Numbered from the stretch's first letter, positions 1 through 7,926 are shown. The stretch: DNA of 64,000 nucleotides from Alkaliphilus transvaalensis ATCC 700919 (GCF_000621485.1 NZ_JHYF01000017.1:1-64000), one strand, 5' to 3'. The notes: a model not told the origin generated them from the sequence alone. Made by a program: numbers and translations.

Positions 1-280
1 TAGGTATTTCATATTTTCTAGTTATTTCCCTTAAAGAATATTTTCCAGATAAATAATCTTTAACAGCGCTTTCCTTTAATTCTTGCGAATACCTATTCCA
101 TGTTTTTGATGCTTTTAACCCTTCTATTCCATAAGTATTAAACATATATCGCCAATCTTGAATGGTCCTGTTGTGGACTCCAAATTTTGAAAGAATCTCA
201 TTTCCAGTCATCAATCCATCATCGTATGATTTTAGAATTTCGTATTTCTCATCAGCTGAATAACTTTTTGTTTTGGACAT
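1..280 (-). CDS. IS3-family transposase OrfA-like protein (partial, 3' end beyond window)
   Basis: Translating the minus strand from an ATG at 280 gives an uninterrupted frame to the window edge. It begins MSKTKSYSADEKYEILKSYD and continues with a helix-turn-helix (GLMTGNEILSKFGVHNRTI) and a second similar segment (YLSGKYSLREITRKYEIP). Two tandem HTH segments with W-R-Y after the first are typical of the OrfA product of IS3/IS150-type elements. OrfA binds the terminal repeats and is fused to the DDE catalytic OrfB by frameshifting. A good ribosome binding site (GGGGAG) lies about eight bases upstream. The catalytic OrfB would lie to the left, outside the window, so activity cannot be judged. 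Confidence 0.7.
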   Translation of the reverse strand, partial: MSKTKSYSADEKYEILKSYDDGLMTGNEILSKFGVHNRTIQDWRYMFNTYGIEGLKASKTWNRYSQELKESAVKDYLSGKYSLREITRKYEIP

Positions 281-341
281 AAATATACTCCCCTTAGATA
301 AACAGATTTTATTTTTTAATCTGTCTACCTAATAGGGAGCA
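1..341 (-). mobile_element. Right-hand (upstream) end of an IS3-like insertion sequence
   Basis: The OrfA-like gene is preceded on the minus strand by about 60 bp containing an inverted repeat (ACAGATT...AATCTGT, 302-324). A plausible element tip follows, reading TGCTCCCTATTAGGTAGACA on the minus strand and starting near 341 with the TG expected of IS3-family ends. The other end and the target duplication lie outside the window, so the exact boundary is an inference. The element sits about 50 bp downstream of the frameshifted gene at 391-1333. Confidence 0.4.
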
Positions 342-390
342 TATCATTTAACCACTAACTAGGTGCATTTTAATTAATAAAAATTTGGGT

Positions 391-1110
391 TTAAAATATA
401 ATTATATGAAGTATTCCTCTAAATACAATTCCTACTAAGGCAGCGATAATAGCTGGTCTTACTACTTTTCCCATTCGTGGGCCTACAGAGACTAGAAGGG
501 CTATCCCAACAGGATCAAAGGGGTTGGTGGCAAAACCTGCTATTCGATTAAGTTCTACTACGGAAAGGGCTCCTTCACTAATTAATTCCATTGTTATCGC
601 CATCATTGCTGTTCCACCTGCCAAATACTTCGTTACAATTGGTAGTACAGCTACCCCAGGAATCCCGACTCTTACTAATATAGGAGACATCAATCTTTCT
701 ACTAAAAGAATTACTCCTGTTTCTCTTAAAACATTTACCATAAATATTGATAAGATCAATGGAGGAATAGATTTTAAAGCTATTTGCAGACCTTCCTCTC
801 CCCCTGCAAAAAGGGATTGAATAAAGCTTCGTTTTGTTTTAGGTTGAGCTTCCTCTTTCAATTCTTCTTCCTCTGCTGTTGCAGCAGTTGTATCTTCATT
901 AGACATCAATTTAAAAGCAATAAAACCAGATAATAAACCTCCTAAAATAGAAGTTAGTATTGTTATGGGTAGATTTAACCCTACTACTGCCAATGGAAAA
1001 GTGGCATTTGCTTGAGACATTACTAATATTGTCGCCAGTGTAGCTGCCCTCATAGCATCAGATATTTTGGTCTTGTTCAATAATTTTAAAGGTTGAGATC
1101 GGTGCTGCAA
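391..1110 (-). CDS. Nucleoside-recognition (Gate) domain membrane protein, C-terminal part of a frameshifted gene
   Basis: This frame encodes the larger, C-terminal part of a polytopic membrane protein of the nucleoside-recognition/Gate superfamily (YjiH- and spore-maturation-like proteins). Hydrophobic helices flank a loop rich in Glu and Lys. The second half (GVILLVERLMSPILVRVGIP, then YLAGGTAMMAI) mirrors the N-terminal half found in the upstream frame. The two frames overlap between 1058 and 1110, and the protein sequence only makes sense if they are joined near 1060-1100. If translated separately, the first in-frame ATG after the overlap is at 1053, five bases after the upstream stop, without a clear Shine-Dalgarno. 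Substrate unknown. Confidence 0.7.
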   Translation of the reverse strand: MQHRSQPLKLLNKTKISDAMRAATLATILVMSQANATFPLAVVGLNLPITILTSILGGLLSGFIAFKLMSNEDTTAATAEEEELKEEAQPKTKRSFIQSLFAGGEEGLQIALKSIPPLILSIFMVNVLRETGVILLVERLMSPILVRVGIPGVAVLPIVTKYLAGGTAMMAITMELISEGALSVVELNRIAGFATNPFDPVGIALLVSVGPRMGKVVRPAIIAALVGIVFRGILHIIIF

Positions 1111-1333
1111 AGCTTACTAGCAGTATTTGGATCATTGCAAATACCCCTAGTCCAGGCAATCCGAAGGGGGATAATAAAGGTGCCATTAATAGGGCAATTT
1201 TAGCCAGCACACCCTTTTCTTCTAGGGTTCTCATTAAAGCCATCATTACCACCATCACTGGTAGTAGTAGATATATAGTTAAATTTACCCCAGACTCTCC
1301 TGATTTTATAATTAAATCTATTATTGTAGTCAT
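1058..1333 (-). CDS. Nucleoside-recognition (Gate) domain membrane protein, N-terminal part of a frameshifted gene
   Basis: This frame holds the first membrane segments (LTIYLLLPVMVVMMALMRTL; PFGLPGLGVFAMIQILLVSF) of the protein continued at 391-1110. It has a good start: ATG at 1333 preceded by GGAGG. It stops at a TGA after FAAPISTFKIIEQ, where the neighbouring +1 frame continues with ISDAMRAATLATIL. Family members normally run through as one chain of about 310 residues. This is therefore a one-base frameshift (pseudogene or sequencing error) or, less likely, a split gene. No classical slippery heptamer with a downstream stimulator was obvious. Confidence 0.65.
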   Translation of the reverse strand: MTTIIDLIIKSGESGVNLTIYLLLPVMVVMMALMRTLEEKGVLAKIALLMAPLLSPFGLPGLGVFAMIQILLVSFAAPISTFKIIEQDQNI

Positions 1334-1405
1334 TTATGGCCTCCTTTAATTGTACTTGATGTTACATACATTTTCATATTATAGCACAATAGGTAGGCAG
1401 CTGCA

Positions 1406-1669
1406 TTACATTTTGTAAAGATACCAACGACATGTATCAAGCTCGTATCTAAGTTCTAGTAGTTTTACATCCCCATTAATACAGCTTTCACAGGTATATT
1501 TTATCATTTTATTACCTGCAAACTTATCTAGTTCTTTCTTTATAATTCGATTTATTTTAATTACAGTATTTTCTTCCAATTCATTTAATAACCTAAATTT
1601 TACCGGTGTGGTATTCCCTTCATAGTCAAACCATGCCACCATTTCTATTGGTTTTCTTAAAAGTTTCAT
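1406..1669 (-). CDS. Small protein encoded with the SOS polymerase (hypothetical)
   Basis: An 87-residue protein of unknown function starts 11 bases after the stop codon of the Y-family polymerase gene, with a strong AAGGAG ribosome binding site, so it is very probably co-transcribed and SOS-induced. It has a beta-rich N-terminus (VAWFDYEGNTTPVKFRLLNE), a basic helix (KINRIIKKELDKF) and two cysteines in a CESC pair near residues 60-63. Small accessory proteins next to Y-family polymerases are common in Firmicutes (for example YolD next to UvrX), but I cannot assign this one to YolD from sequence. Confidence 0.75.
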   Translation of the reverse strand: MKLLRKPIEMVAWFDYEGNTTPVKFRLLNELEENTVIKINRIIKKELDKFAGNKMIKYTCESCINGDVKLLELRYELDTCRWYLYKM

Positions 1670-1680
1670 GTCCTCACTCC

Positions 1681-2952
1681 TTAAAGTATACTACTCATCA
1701 TAGGATATTCTTCTTCTCCAACGCCCCCCAAAAGGGGAACAATTTCACCATCAGTAAAGATTCCCCTTATGACGGAAGGCTTCCCATATTTATTCCTTAG
1801 GTGATCGATCACTTGGTCTAAGGCTTGGTACTTTGTTTTGTTTTTTTCATCAAAAAATGAAAGTTGGATTACTTCTCCATTAGTTAGTTCGCCGACTCGT
1901 ACTCCAAGATGTCGGATTTTTTCTCCCTTCCAACATTCATCAAATAGTTCCTTTACTGTTTTGTAAATTTCATTAGTTACATTAGTGGGAGAAAAAAGCT
2001 TCCGTTGATGGGAATATGAAAGTAGTTCTGCATTTCTAATAGAAACTGAAACTAAACTACAACTATAGTTTGCATCCCGTAATCTTAGAGCTACCGTTTC
2101 TGTTAAAGAAAGAAGAATTTTATAGGCTGTTTGTCTATCTTCCACATCAAATCTAATGGTGCTACTGTTTCCCAATCCCTTCATAGCTATATCATTTTCA
2201 TTTTGTATTAATGAATCTTCTATTCCATTGGCGTAGCACCATATTAGATAACCGAAGGACTTTAATTTTCCTTGTAGTAGTTTTAAATCAGCTGTAGCTA
2301 AGTCCCCTATTGTATAAATGTTTAAATCTTGTAGCTTCTTCTTCGTTTTTCTTCCTACCATAAATAGTTCGCCTACTGGTAAGGGCCACATTTTATCTTT
2401 TATTTCATGCTTCCACAAGGTATGAACGAGGTCAGGTTTTTTTAGCTCTCCTGCCATTTTGGCCGTTAGCTTATTAAATCCAATGCCTATATTTACTGTA
2501 AAACCAAGCTCTTTTTTTACTCTTTCCTTTACCTTATGGGCTGTTTCTATTGGATCTCCGTAATGGGGCTCCATTCCCGTATAGTCAAGAAAAAATTCAT
2601 CGATGGAAAAGCGTTGGATCGATGGGAAATGTTCCTTTAGTAATTGAAATAGTGCATTACTGCATTTCATGTATAAGCTATAGTTTGGAGGTACCACCAC
2701 GATATCGGGACATTTTCTCCTAGTTTCGAATAACACCTCTCCTGTTGCAATTCCAAAACTTTTAGCAGGAATACTTTTAGCCAATACAATTCCTCGTCTT
2801 TCTGATATAGACCCTCCAATTACCGATGGTATATTTCTTAAGTCTCGATTACTTCCTTGCTGAAGTTCGTAAACTGCTTGCCATGATAAATAGGCAGAGT
2901 TAACATCTATATGCATAATGGTTCTTTGTCTTTGTTGATCTTCCATTGTCAT
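1681..2952 (-). CDS. Y-family (lesion-bypass) DNA polymerase, UmuC/DinB/UvrX-like
   Basis: The 423-residue protein starts with the polymerase signature HIDVNSAYLSW. The catalytic carboxylates are visible in HIDVN and in the palm motif RFSIDEFFLDYTG (SIDE). Helix-hairpin-helix motifs follow (GFNKLTAKMAGELKKPD; VGRKTKKKLQDLNIYTIGDL), and the C-terminus is a little-finger domain. It lacks the short QADLF-like clamp motif at the very end but has QLSFFDE near residue 370, a possible beta-clamp-binding peptide. The length and the GVRVGELTNGEVIQLSFF segment resemble the UvrX/ImpB-MucB branch rather than canonical DinB. Two LexA boxes lie 20-78 bp upstream, so the gene is expected to be damage-induced. 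The start at 2952 has only a weak GGTAGGG site; an in-frame ATG at 2945 is an alternative. Confidence 0.9.
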   Translation of the reverse strand: MTMEDQQRQRTIMHIDVNSAYLSWQAVYELQQGSNRDLRNIPSVIGGSISERRGIVLAKSIPAKSFGIATGEVLFETRRKCPDIVVVPPNYSLYMKCSNALFQLLKEHFPSIQRFSIDEFFLDYTGMEPHYGDPIETAHKVKERVKKELGFTVNIGIGFNKLTAKMAGELKKPDLVHTLWKHEIKDKMWPLPVGELFMVGRKTKKKLQDLNIYTIGDLATADLKLLQGKLKSFGYLIWCYANGIEDSLIQNENDIAMKGLGNSSTIRFDVEDRQTAYKILLSLTETVALRLRDANYSCSLVSVSIRNAELLSYSHQRKLFSPTNVTNEIYKTVKELFDECWKGEKIRHLGVRVGELTNGEVIQLSFFDEKNKTKYQALDQVIDHLRNKYGKPSVIRGIFTDGEIVPLLGGVGEEEYPMMSSIL

Positions 2953-2971
2953 CCCTACCCTATCTAATTTT

Positions 2972-2985
2972 AGAACGTATGTTCT
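2972..2985. promoter_or_regulatory. LexA/DinR box (proximal)
   Basis: The palindrome AGAACGTATGTTCT matches the Gram-positive SOS operator core GAAC-N4-GTTC. It sits 20 bases before the start of the lesion-bypass polymerase gene. Confidence 0.85.
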
Positions 2986-3014
2986 TTATCTATTATACCA
3001 CCATTTTATAAAAA

Positions 3015-3032
3015 TTAGAACATATGTTCTAA
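3015..3032. promoter_or_regulatory. LexA/DinR box (distal)
   Basis: TTAGAACATATGTTCTAA is a perfect 18-bp palindrome containing the consensus GAACATATGTTC. It lies 45 bp (centre to centre) from the proximal box and is the better of the two, so cooperative or two-step LexA control of the polymerase operon is likely. Confidence 0.9.
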
Positions 3033-3050
3033 AAACAAAAAAAGGAAATA

Positions 3051-3152
3051 AAAAAACACCTTCTAACGTATATGCTCCGCCTCATAGTAAACCGTTTTTA
3101 TTATTTAAACGGGCTACCATAAAAGGGAATATATCAATCTGTAAAAGGTGTT
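3051..3152 (-). terminator. Long structured 3' region ending in a T-run (terminator or small RNA)
   Basis: Read on the minus strand, 3152-3145 (AACACCTT) pairs perfectly with 3062-3055 (AAGGTGTT) and is followed by seven T residues, as in a rho-independent terminator. The ~80-base interior is itself structured. TATAT/TCC pairs with GGA/ATATA (3126-3133 with 3069-3078), and an inner hairpin pairs ATGGTA with TACTAT and CCGTTT with AAACGG (3084-3120). One pair in the inner stem is G-U only on the minus strand, which supports a minus-strand RNA. It lies about 36 bases downstream of the stop of the gene at 3188-3571. Confidence 0.55.
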
Positions 3153-3187
3153 ATATTATTAAACTCAACTTTTAGCATCTTTAGCAT

Positions 3188-3571
3188 CTAATGAATATTA
3201 GGATCTTCTGTTTCTCCACCCATTTGGCTAATAATATGTTTAGCAGCGTGTTGATTTTGTTCTTCTACTTCTGCTACAATTTTAAAATTATAGTCAGTAA
3301 TTTCTTCAAAACCTGCAATCCCACTCACCATAGGGTTTGCGGCACCGATGGGAGCCTTGGTAACATCCTCATATACAATATTGCCTGAATGCATTACTAA
3401 GTCCGATAAACTGGTTGCTTCTTCTGTTCCTGCTATATTTCTATGAATGTTCTGCTCTACCATATAGTCATCCTTTAAATCTAAAAAAGCTTTATCAATT
3501 CCTTTAGATTTAAGGGCTGAAATTGCGTCATTAGCACCTTTTAAGGTTCTAAAAAATCCCTCTACCTTCAT
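3188..3571 (-). CDS. Small YflT/GS17M-like stress protein domain (hypothetical)
   Basis: A 127-residue soluble protein with a strong start (GGAGGG eight bases before ATG). Its N-terminus, MKVEGFFRTLKGANDAISAL followed by KSKGIDKAFLDL, has the beta-alpha-beta pattern of the YflT/general-stress-protein-17M domain, in which a short strand is followed by a helix and a Gly-containing turn. The middle segment is Gly/Ala-rich and the end acidic. No catalytic motif is visible. It is flanked by the SOS operon (own promoter, same strand) and the amidohydrolase-like gene. The family match is weak and by pattern only. Confidence 0.65.
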   Translation of the reverse strand: MKVEGFFRTLKGANDAISALKSKGIDKAFLDLKDDYMVEQNIHRNIAGTEEATSLSDLVMHSGNIVYEDVTKAPIGAANPMVSGIAGFEEITDYNFKIVAEVEEQNQHAAKHIISQMGGETEDPNIH

Positions 3572-3690
3572 CTTATCCCTCCATAACTAACGGTATTTTA
3601 AATTCTACATTAGTATCTCCATATAGTATTAAAATAGCCAGCTAAAGGTTATGAAATGTAGTTGAACTTTAGTTAAACTTGTATTTGGAT

Positions 3691-4359
3691 TTAACCCCTT
3701 AGGCTTAATATTAAATATTCCAGGCTAGAAACCAACCTATAAAAGTTATAATAATTTTTTTTTAGTTTTATATTGCGATAGATTCCGTTAATTTCTATTT
3801 GAAAAGAAGGAATAGCAATTTCATTCCAAATGGTATTGGTAACAGTTCCCTTCTTGTCGGCATCAAACAAATAGTCAAATCTCACATCTGTTATTCCAAA
3901 ATTATTAAAGCTATCTAAAATAATCCTTTCTAAATTCCAGTTTGTCGATTTTCCATTTAAAGTTCCTACATCTATATCAAAATTTCGATCCTCCCTCATC
4001 CCATGAAGGTCAATTAAATAGGAGATTTCATTTTCTTCAATTCTTTTTATTAAATGAGCTTTATAGGGGCAATCGATGTCTCGATTAGCATCTCCCCTTC
4101 CAGTATAGGTTCTATAAATAACATGACAGTTAGTTAGCTCATGAAGAAGAATTGCAAGACTGCCAGTAAACATATCGGCCTTTTTATGAGTGCCATTTCT
4201 AATTTGCCTAACTGTATGAGGTGCTGATACCACCACAGGGATACTACCTTCTTTATATTGAAAAAGCCCAGCCTTTGGATTTCCAAAACACCGATTTTGA
4301 GCAAACTGCTTTTCGAGAAATAGCCCCCTATTAACTAAGGAAGTAACCCTTTCTTCCAT
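3691..4359 (-). CDS. N-formylglutamate amidohydrolase-like protein
   Basis: The likely start is the ATG at 4359 (MEERVTSLVNRG), preceded by AGGGAGG at ideal spacing. A longer frame to 4506 has no ribosome binding site. The 222-residue protein carries motifs of the N-formylglutamate amidohydrolase/zinc-peptidase-like superfamily: VVVSAPHTVRQIRNG near the start (metal-binding His in APHT), TGRGDANRDIDCPYK in the middle and YLIDLHGMREDRNFDIDVGT later (DLHG, likely ligand and catalytic residues). The superfamily cleaves amide bonds of acyl amino acids. The true substrate is unknown and no histidine-degradation genes are nearby. Confidence 0.65.
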   Translation of the reverse strand: MEERVTSLVNRGLFLEKQFAQNRCFGNPKAGLFQYKEGSIPVVVSAPHTVRQIRNGTHKKADMFTGSLAILLHELTNCHVIYRTYTGRGDANRDIDCPYKAHLIKRIEENEISYLIDLHGMREDRNFDIDVGTLNGKSTNWNLERIILDSFNNFGITDVRFDYLFDADKKGTVTNTIWNEIAIPSFQIEINGIYRNIKLKKNYYNFYRLVSSLEYLILSLRG

Positions 4360-4599
4360 TCTAAACCTCCCTTTCTCGTTTTTTAAGTAATGGCTAGCGT
4401 AAGTTATTATATCATACCGGATCATATGAAAGAGGAAGCCAATGAAGTATATATTATTTTGGCTTATAGGATATTTAAAACATAATTTTCTCCATAGAAG
4501 TTCCATAGAGAATAGGAAAAGGAGCGGATAATATATATTTTGTCCGAAAAATTAGCTAATAACACAATAAATATAAATCGCTGTCTTTTGTCATATAAT

Positions 4600-5064
4600 T
4601 TAATGCCAATTTTCAGGCAACCAGCCTTCAGCAATCCTTTCTGAGAGGATTTGACTGCTCCAGATATCTGCAGGTGATAACTTTTTTTCTTTATTTGATA
4701 ATTTCATTACAGGACGAGACTTTTGGTTCTCGATATTTAAAATTTGCCAACAGATTAATTCTTCTTGCAGGATATGTTTAGTACGATAATATCTTGGAAT
4801 AATCAGATCTTCAGGAATTAAAAAGTTGTCAACTAACTTAACCTGTCTTTTTCTAACGGCGTCAAAAATATGAAAATGCACAAAATAAAGTTCCTTTTCT
4901 TGTACCAGTAAGTCTAGCGCTGGTCTCTTCCCTAGCCTATAAACACCAGGAAGTATTCGTATTATTTGACATCGAGTACTTGGTAAATCCTTAACATACT
5001 GAAAGTAACCTTTTCCTGCCTTGGTTCTTATTTTAAAGACATCCCCGAACTTTATTTCCTGCAT
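4600..5064 (-). CDS. Hypothetical protein, possibly Imm26-like
   Basis: A 154-residue protein starting MQEIKFGDVFKIRTKAGKGY. The opening G-D-x-F-x-I pattern followed by a beta-rich stretch (GYFQYVKDLPSTRCQIIRIL) recalls the Imm26 family of small immunity-type proteins, in which a similar barrel starts with a G-x-V-F-x-I strand. The second half is helical and ends with an aromatic-rich segment (GWLPENWH). No toxin gene is adjacent, so an immunity role is only a guess. The stop codon is about 90 bp beyond the next gene's region and no partner is evident. Confidence 0.55.
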   Translation of the reverse strand: MQEIKFGDVFKIRTKAGKGYFQYVKDLPSTRCQIIRILPGVYRLGKRPALDLLVQEKELYFVHFHIFDAVRKRQVKLVDNFLIPEDLIIPRYYRTKHILQEELICWQILNIENQKSRPVMKLSNKEKKLSPADIWSSQILSERIAEGWLPENWH

Positions 5065-5180
5065 CTATTCATCCCCCTAATTCACAGAACTGTAATAACA
5101 ATCCAGTTTAATCCGTATTATTATTGTTATTGTATGCGTGGGATGATTATAGTAGACCCTAACTTAGACATGCTGCTTTA

Positions 5181-5346
5181 AGAATAAAGTCTTCCTTCGG
5201 AAGATTCAAAGGATAACTTTAGATGAAGAAACTAAGCGACTTACACAATTTAATGCAATTAAATTGGCTATCTGTTTATGTTGAAACTCATTACGTAAAG
5301 TTCTTTTTTATATAATTTTTAAGTAGAACTTCCCTATTTGTTATAA
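5181..5346 (+). repeat. Interspersed ~168-bp repeat, copy 1 (forward)
   Basis: Copy 1 of a six-copy family. It opens with AGAATAAAGTC and the hairpin TCTTCCttcGGAAGA, has a central stem around AATTTAATGCAATTAAATT and ends in CTATTTGTTATAA. It fills most of the 339-bp gap between the genes at 4600-5064 and 5404-5628, and its right end abuts a terminator stem at 5348. Confidence 0.85.
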
Positions 5347-5347
5347 G

Positions 5348-5378
5348 AAAACAGATAGAAAGAGTCTAGCTGTTTTTG
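5348..5378. terminator. Rho-independent terminator next to repeat copy 1
   Basis: AAAACAG...TAGA pairs with TCTA...CTGTTTT (5348-5376), bounded by A-runs and T-runs so that it could work in both directions. On the minus strand it follows the stop of the gene at 5404-5628. Confidence 0.6.
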
Positions 5379-5403
5379 AAATGATCTATTGAACTATAAT
5401 TTG

Positions 5404-5628
5404 TCATCTTTTAATAATATAGGGTAGTAAAAAAAGAAGAGAAGCTAATATTACTGAACCAATACCAAATATCCTTATTGAAATAAAATATGAGTTAGGT
5501 GGTTCTTTCGTTGCTTTCCACCCTTTTGAAATCTTCCATAGAAATTTAGGATTTATAGCATCTAATAATCCTCGGATTAATATAACCATGATCATTACTA
5601 CTCCAAATAATATTACTCCTTTTGGCAT
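5404..5628 (-). CDS. Small two-helix membrane protein, DUF6199-like
   Basis: A 74-residue protein with a membrane helix at each end (VILFGVVMIMVILIRGLLDA; GSVILASLLFLLPYII) and between them the segment NPKFLWKISKGWKATKEPPN. The F-W-K-I-S-x-G-W-K motif followed by PP/S is characteristic of the DUF6199 family of small membrane proteins. The ATG at 5628 is chosen because AAGGAG lies eight bases before it. An in-frame GTG at 5637 would overlap the ribosome binding site. Function unknown. Confidence 0.7.
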   Translation of the reverse strand: MPKGVILFGVVMIMVILIRGLLDAINPKFLWKISKGWKATKEPPNSYFISIRIFGIGSVILASLLFLLPYIIKR

Positions 5629-5912
5629 ATCATTCACTCCTTTATTTAGTATAACTCAATCCAATAACGGGACACCAGTTTACCTGTTTTATCAGAAATC
5701 ACTTCATTTTCTAAGATACCACCATTTTAATTCGACCTTTACCATAAATATCCTTTATATAAAAAATACGGATTAATAATTTATTAAGGAACACCTTTGA
5801 TTAGTATACAAGCAAGTTTAATCTATCAAAAAAATTATGATTAATATATAAGTTGTTTAAAGGTAAAAAAAAAGCCCTAATGGACTGTTAATAACTAAAG
5901 TTAAATTAAATA

Positions 5913-6206
5913 TCATTTTTGTACTTGCTTTAAAGTGAAAATTTCTTTCTCGGTTTGAATTTCTTTATACATTAAAAATCTTAGTGTATCCTTTACGTCA
6001 GACATATCTTGTTTAATTTCAGTTCTAAACTCAATTAATTCGGCGGTTTGTTCTCTGGTTGCCTTCCCATCTAACTTGATTTCATTAATTTCAGTCTTGA
6101 TTTGTTTAATTTCAGTCTTGATTTCATTAATTTCGTTCTGCATGGTTATTTGTCCATTTTTTATGTCCTTTAATTCCATCAATATTTGCTCCAAAACTTT
6201 TTCCAT
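5913..6206 (-). CDS. Coiled-coil hypothetical protein
   Basis: A roughly 97-residue, almost entirely helical protein with heptads of I/L and repeated E-I-K-x-E-I segments (INEIKTEIKQIKTEINEIK), which predicts a long coiled coil. No other domain is visible. The start at 6206 follows a GGGGGAT site; an in-frame ATG at 6218 is possible. Similar short coiled-coil proteins are widespread in Firmicutes without assigned function. A weak hairpin followed by T residues (minus strand, about 5871-5886) may end the transcript. Confidence 0.6.
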   Translation of the reverse strand: MEKVLEQILMELKDIKNGQITMQNEINEIKTEIKQIKTEINEIKLDGKATREQTAELIEFRTEIKQDMSDVKDTLRFLMYKEIQTEKEIFTLKQVQK

Positions 6207-6352
6207 AGGATCCCCCATCCTTATTAATTTTAGTGAGATTCTAAGTTTATCCTCTACAATATTGTATCACTTCTCCTTTACAGAAACAACTGGAAAAGGA
6301 ATAGAATTTTATATTGTTAAAGTCTTGGGTAAGTGATCTATAAAGCTATCAT

Positions 6353-6388
6353 TGCAAAATAAGACAGAGGCTTTTACCTCTGTCTTAT
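6353..6388 (-). terminator. Terminator hairpin downstream of the symporter gene
   Basis: AAGACAGAGG (6361-6370) pairs perfectly with CCTCTGTCTT (6377-6386), leaving a six-base loop. It lies about 40 bp beyond the stop of the minus-strand symporter gene. The T-run is modest (ATTTT). Confidence 0.7.
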
Positions 6389-6426
6389 AATTTACTACTA
6401 AAGTTCTTTATATTCTAAAAAACTAT

Positions 6427-7680
6427 CTAGTTATCAGAATTAAAAATTGATTCGTCAAATTCTCCCTCTAACTTTGAAATAATAGTCGTACAAATGGCAT
6501 CTCCAGTTATATTTACAGCTGTTCTTGTCATATCTAAAATTCTATCAATTCCAATAATTAAAGCGATTCCTTCAACTGGTAGACCAACTGCAGTTAATAC
6601 CATAGACAACATAATTAGTCCAACTCCTGGTACACCTGCAGTACCTACAGAGGCTAAAGTAGCCGTTAAAATAACCGTTAATATGGCATTCATTGATAAA
6701 GGTATTCCGTATAACTGAGCTATAAATACAGTGGCAACCCCCTGCATAATGGATGTTCCATCCATGTTAATTGTTGCTCCTAATGGGACGGTAAAGGATG
6801 CAATATTTTTAGATGCTCCAATTTTTTCTTCAACAGTCTCTAGTGTAACTGGGATTGTAGCATTGGAACTAGATGTTGAAAAAGCAACCCCCATTGCTGG
6901 TGCAAATTTCTTAAAGAATCTAATTGGATTAAGTTTAGCAAAGATCATCAGTAACCCAGAATAGGTTATGGCGGTGTGAAGTAGCAGCGCTAATAATACA
7001 GCAAACATATATTTTGCTAGTGGAGCCATTGCATCAAAGCCTAAAGTTGCAAAGGTTCTAGCGATAAGAGCAAATACACCATAGGGTGCTAGTAGCATAA
7101 TAAAATCAACTAATTTCATGACGATATCATTTAATTGATTAAAGATATCAGTTATTGTTTTGACTTTATCCCCTAATACAGTTAAGCTAGTACCCAGTAA
7201 AAGAGCGAAGACAATAATTTGAAGCATTGTTCCTTGACTCATTGCAGCAATAATGTTGGTTGGAACCATTTCATATACAACTTGTACAAAAGGTTTCGCT
7301 GCTTGAATATTAGGTTCACTTGTAACTAACTTTGACATATCTAGCCCAATACCAGGATTAATTACATTAGCGATACCGATGGCAATTGTTATGGCTAGTG
7401 CAGTAGTAAATAAATAAAATAGCAATGCCTTAGAACCAACTCTACCTAGCTTTTTAATATCAGACATTGAAGCAGCACCATTAACAAGAGAAATAAATAC
7501 TAAAGGAACTACTAGCATGTTAATTCCTCTTAAGAATAGTTGTCCCACTAACTCAAAAATCCCTCCAACTAATAAAGTGTCACTTACATAGTTAGGTCCA
7601 ATTTTATTAAGAATAATACCTGTAATCAAACCACAGACAAGTCCAATAAAAATCTTGGTAGTTAATCCCATTTTCTTCAT
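6427..7680 (-). CDS. Dicarboxylate/amino acid:cation symporter (DAACS, GltP/GltT family)
   Basis: A 417-residue membrane protein with the hallmarks of the DAACS (SLC1-like) family. The first hairpin loop is serine-rich (FSTSSSNATIPVT, residues ~268-280), the unwound helix carries NMDGTSIMQGVATVFIAQ, the second hairpin has VGTAGVPGVGLIML, and the last helix carries DRILDMTRTAVNITGD, where the Asp and Asn bind the amino-acid or dicarboxylate backbone. Family members couple uptake of glutamate, aspartate or C4-dicarboxylates to Na+ or H+. The Arg in TRTAVN is the residue that contacts the substrate side-chain carboxylate in acidic-amino-acid carriers, which favours Glu/Asp or dicarboxylates. The start is supported by AGGGGG. 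It is a single-gene unit with its own terminator. Confidence 0.92.
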   Translation of the reverse strand: MKKMGLTTKIFIGLVCGLITGIILNKIGPNYVSDTLLVGGIFELVGQLFLRGINMLVVPLVFISLVNGAASMSDIKKLGRVGSKALLFYLFTTALAITIAIGIANVINPGIGLDMSKLVTSEPNIQAAKPFVQVVYEMVPTNIIAAMSQGTMLQIIVFALLLGTSLTVLGDKVKTITDIFNQLNDIVMKLVDFIMLLAPYGVFALIARTFATLGFDAMAPLAKYMFAVLLALLLHTAITYSGLLMIFAKLNPIRFFKKFAPAMGVAFSTSSSNATIPVTLETVEEKIGASKNIASFTVPLGATINMDGTSIMQGVATVFIAQLYGIPLSMNAILTVILTATLASVGTAGVPGVGLIMLSMVLTAVGLPVEGIALIIGIDRILDMTRTAVNITGDAICTTIISKLEGEFDESIFNSDN

Positions 7681-7840
7681 TTTTTGTCCCCCTTTATTGT
7701 TATCATCTATTGTGTCCTATTTCGACATCTTTGTATATATTATAACAGGTTATTAATAAAACGCAAATAAAATATTAAATTTTATTAAAAAATAGACATA
7801 ATTCACAAATAAATATAATTATATCGTTAAACCAAATACT

Positions 7841-7868
7841 AAAAAACAGAGGAGATTCCCCCTCTGTT
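7841..7868 (-). terminator. Rho-independent terminator of the uup gene
   Basis: On the minus strand, AACAGAGG (7868-7861) pairs with CCTCTGTT (7852-7845) and is followed by T residues. It lies about 58 bp beyond the stop of the ABC-F gene. Confidence 0.75.
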
Positions 7869-7926
7869 ACTTATCTGCTATAGCGTAAATAAATAGAAAC
7901 TATGAATGGAATTAATATAGAAAGCA

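Noticed and set aside
3051-3152. Known riboswitch or 6S-type RNA
   Set aside because: It lies downstream rather than upstream of a gene, and the conserved core of no class I know could be matched; kept only as an unassigned structure.
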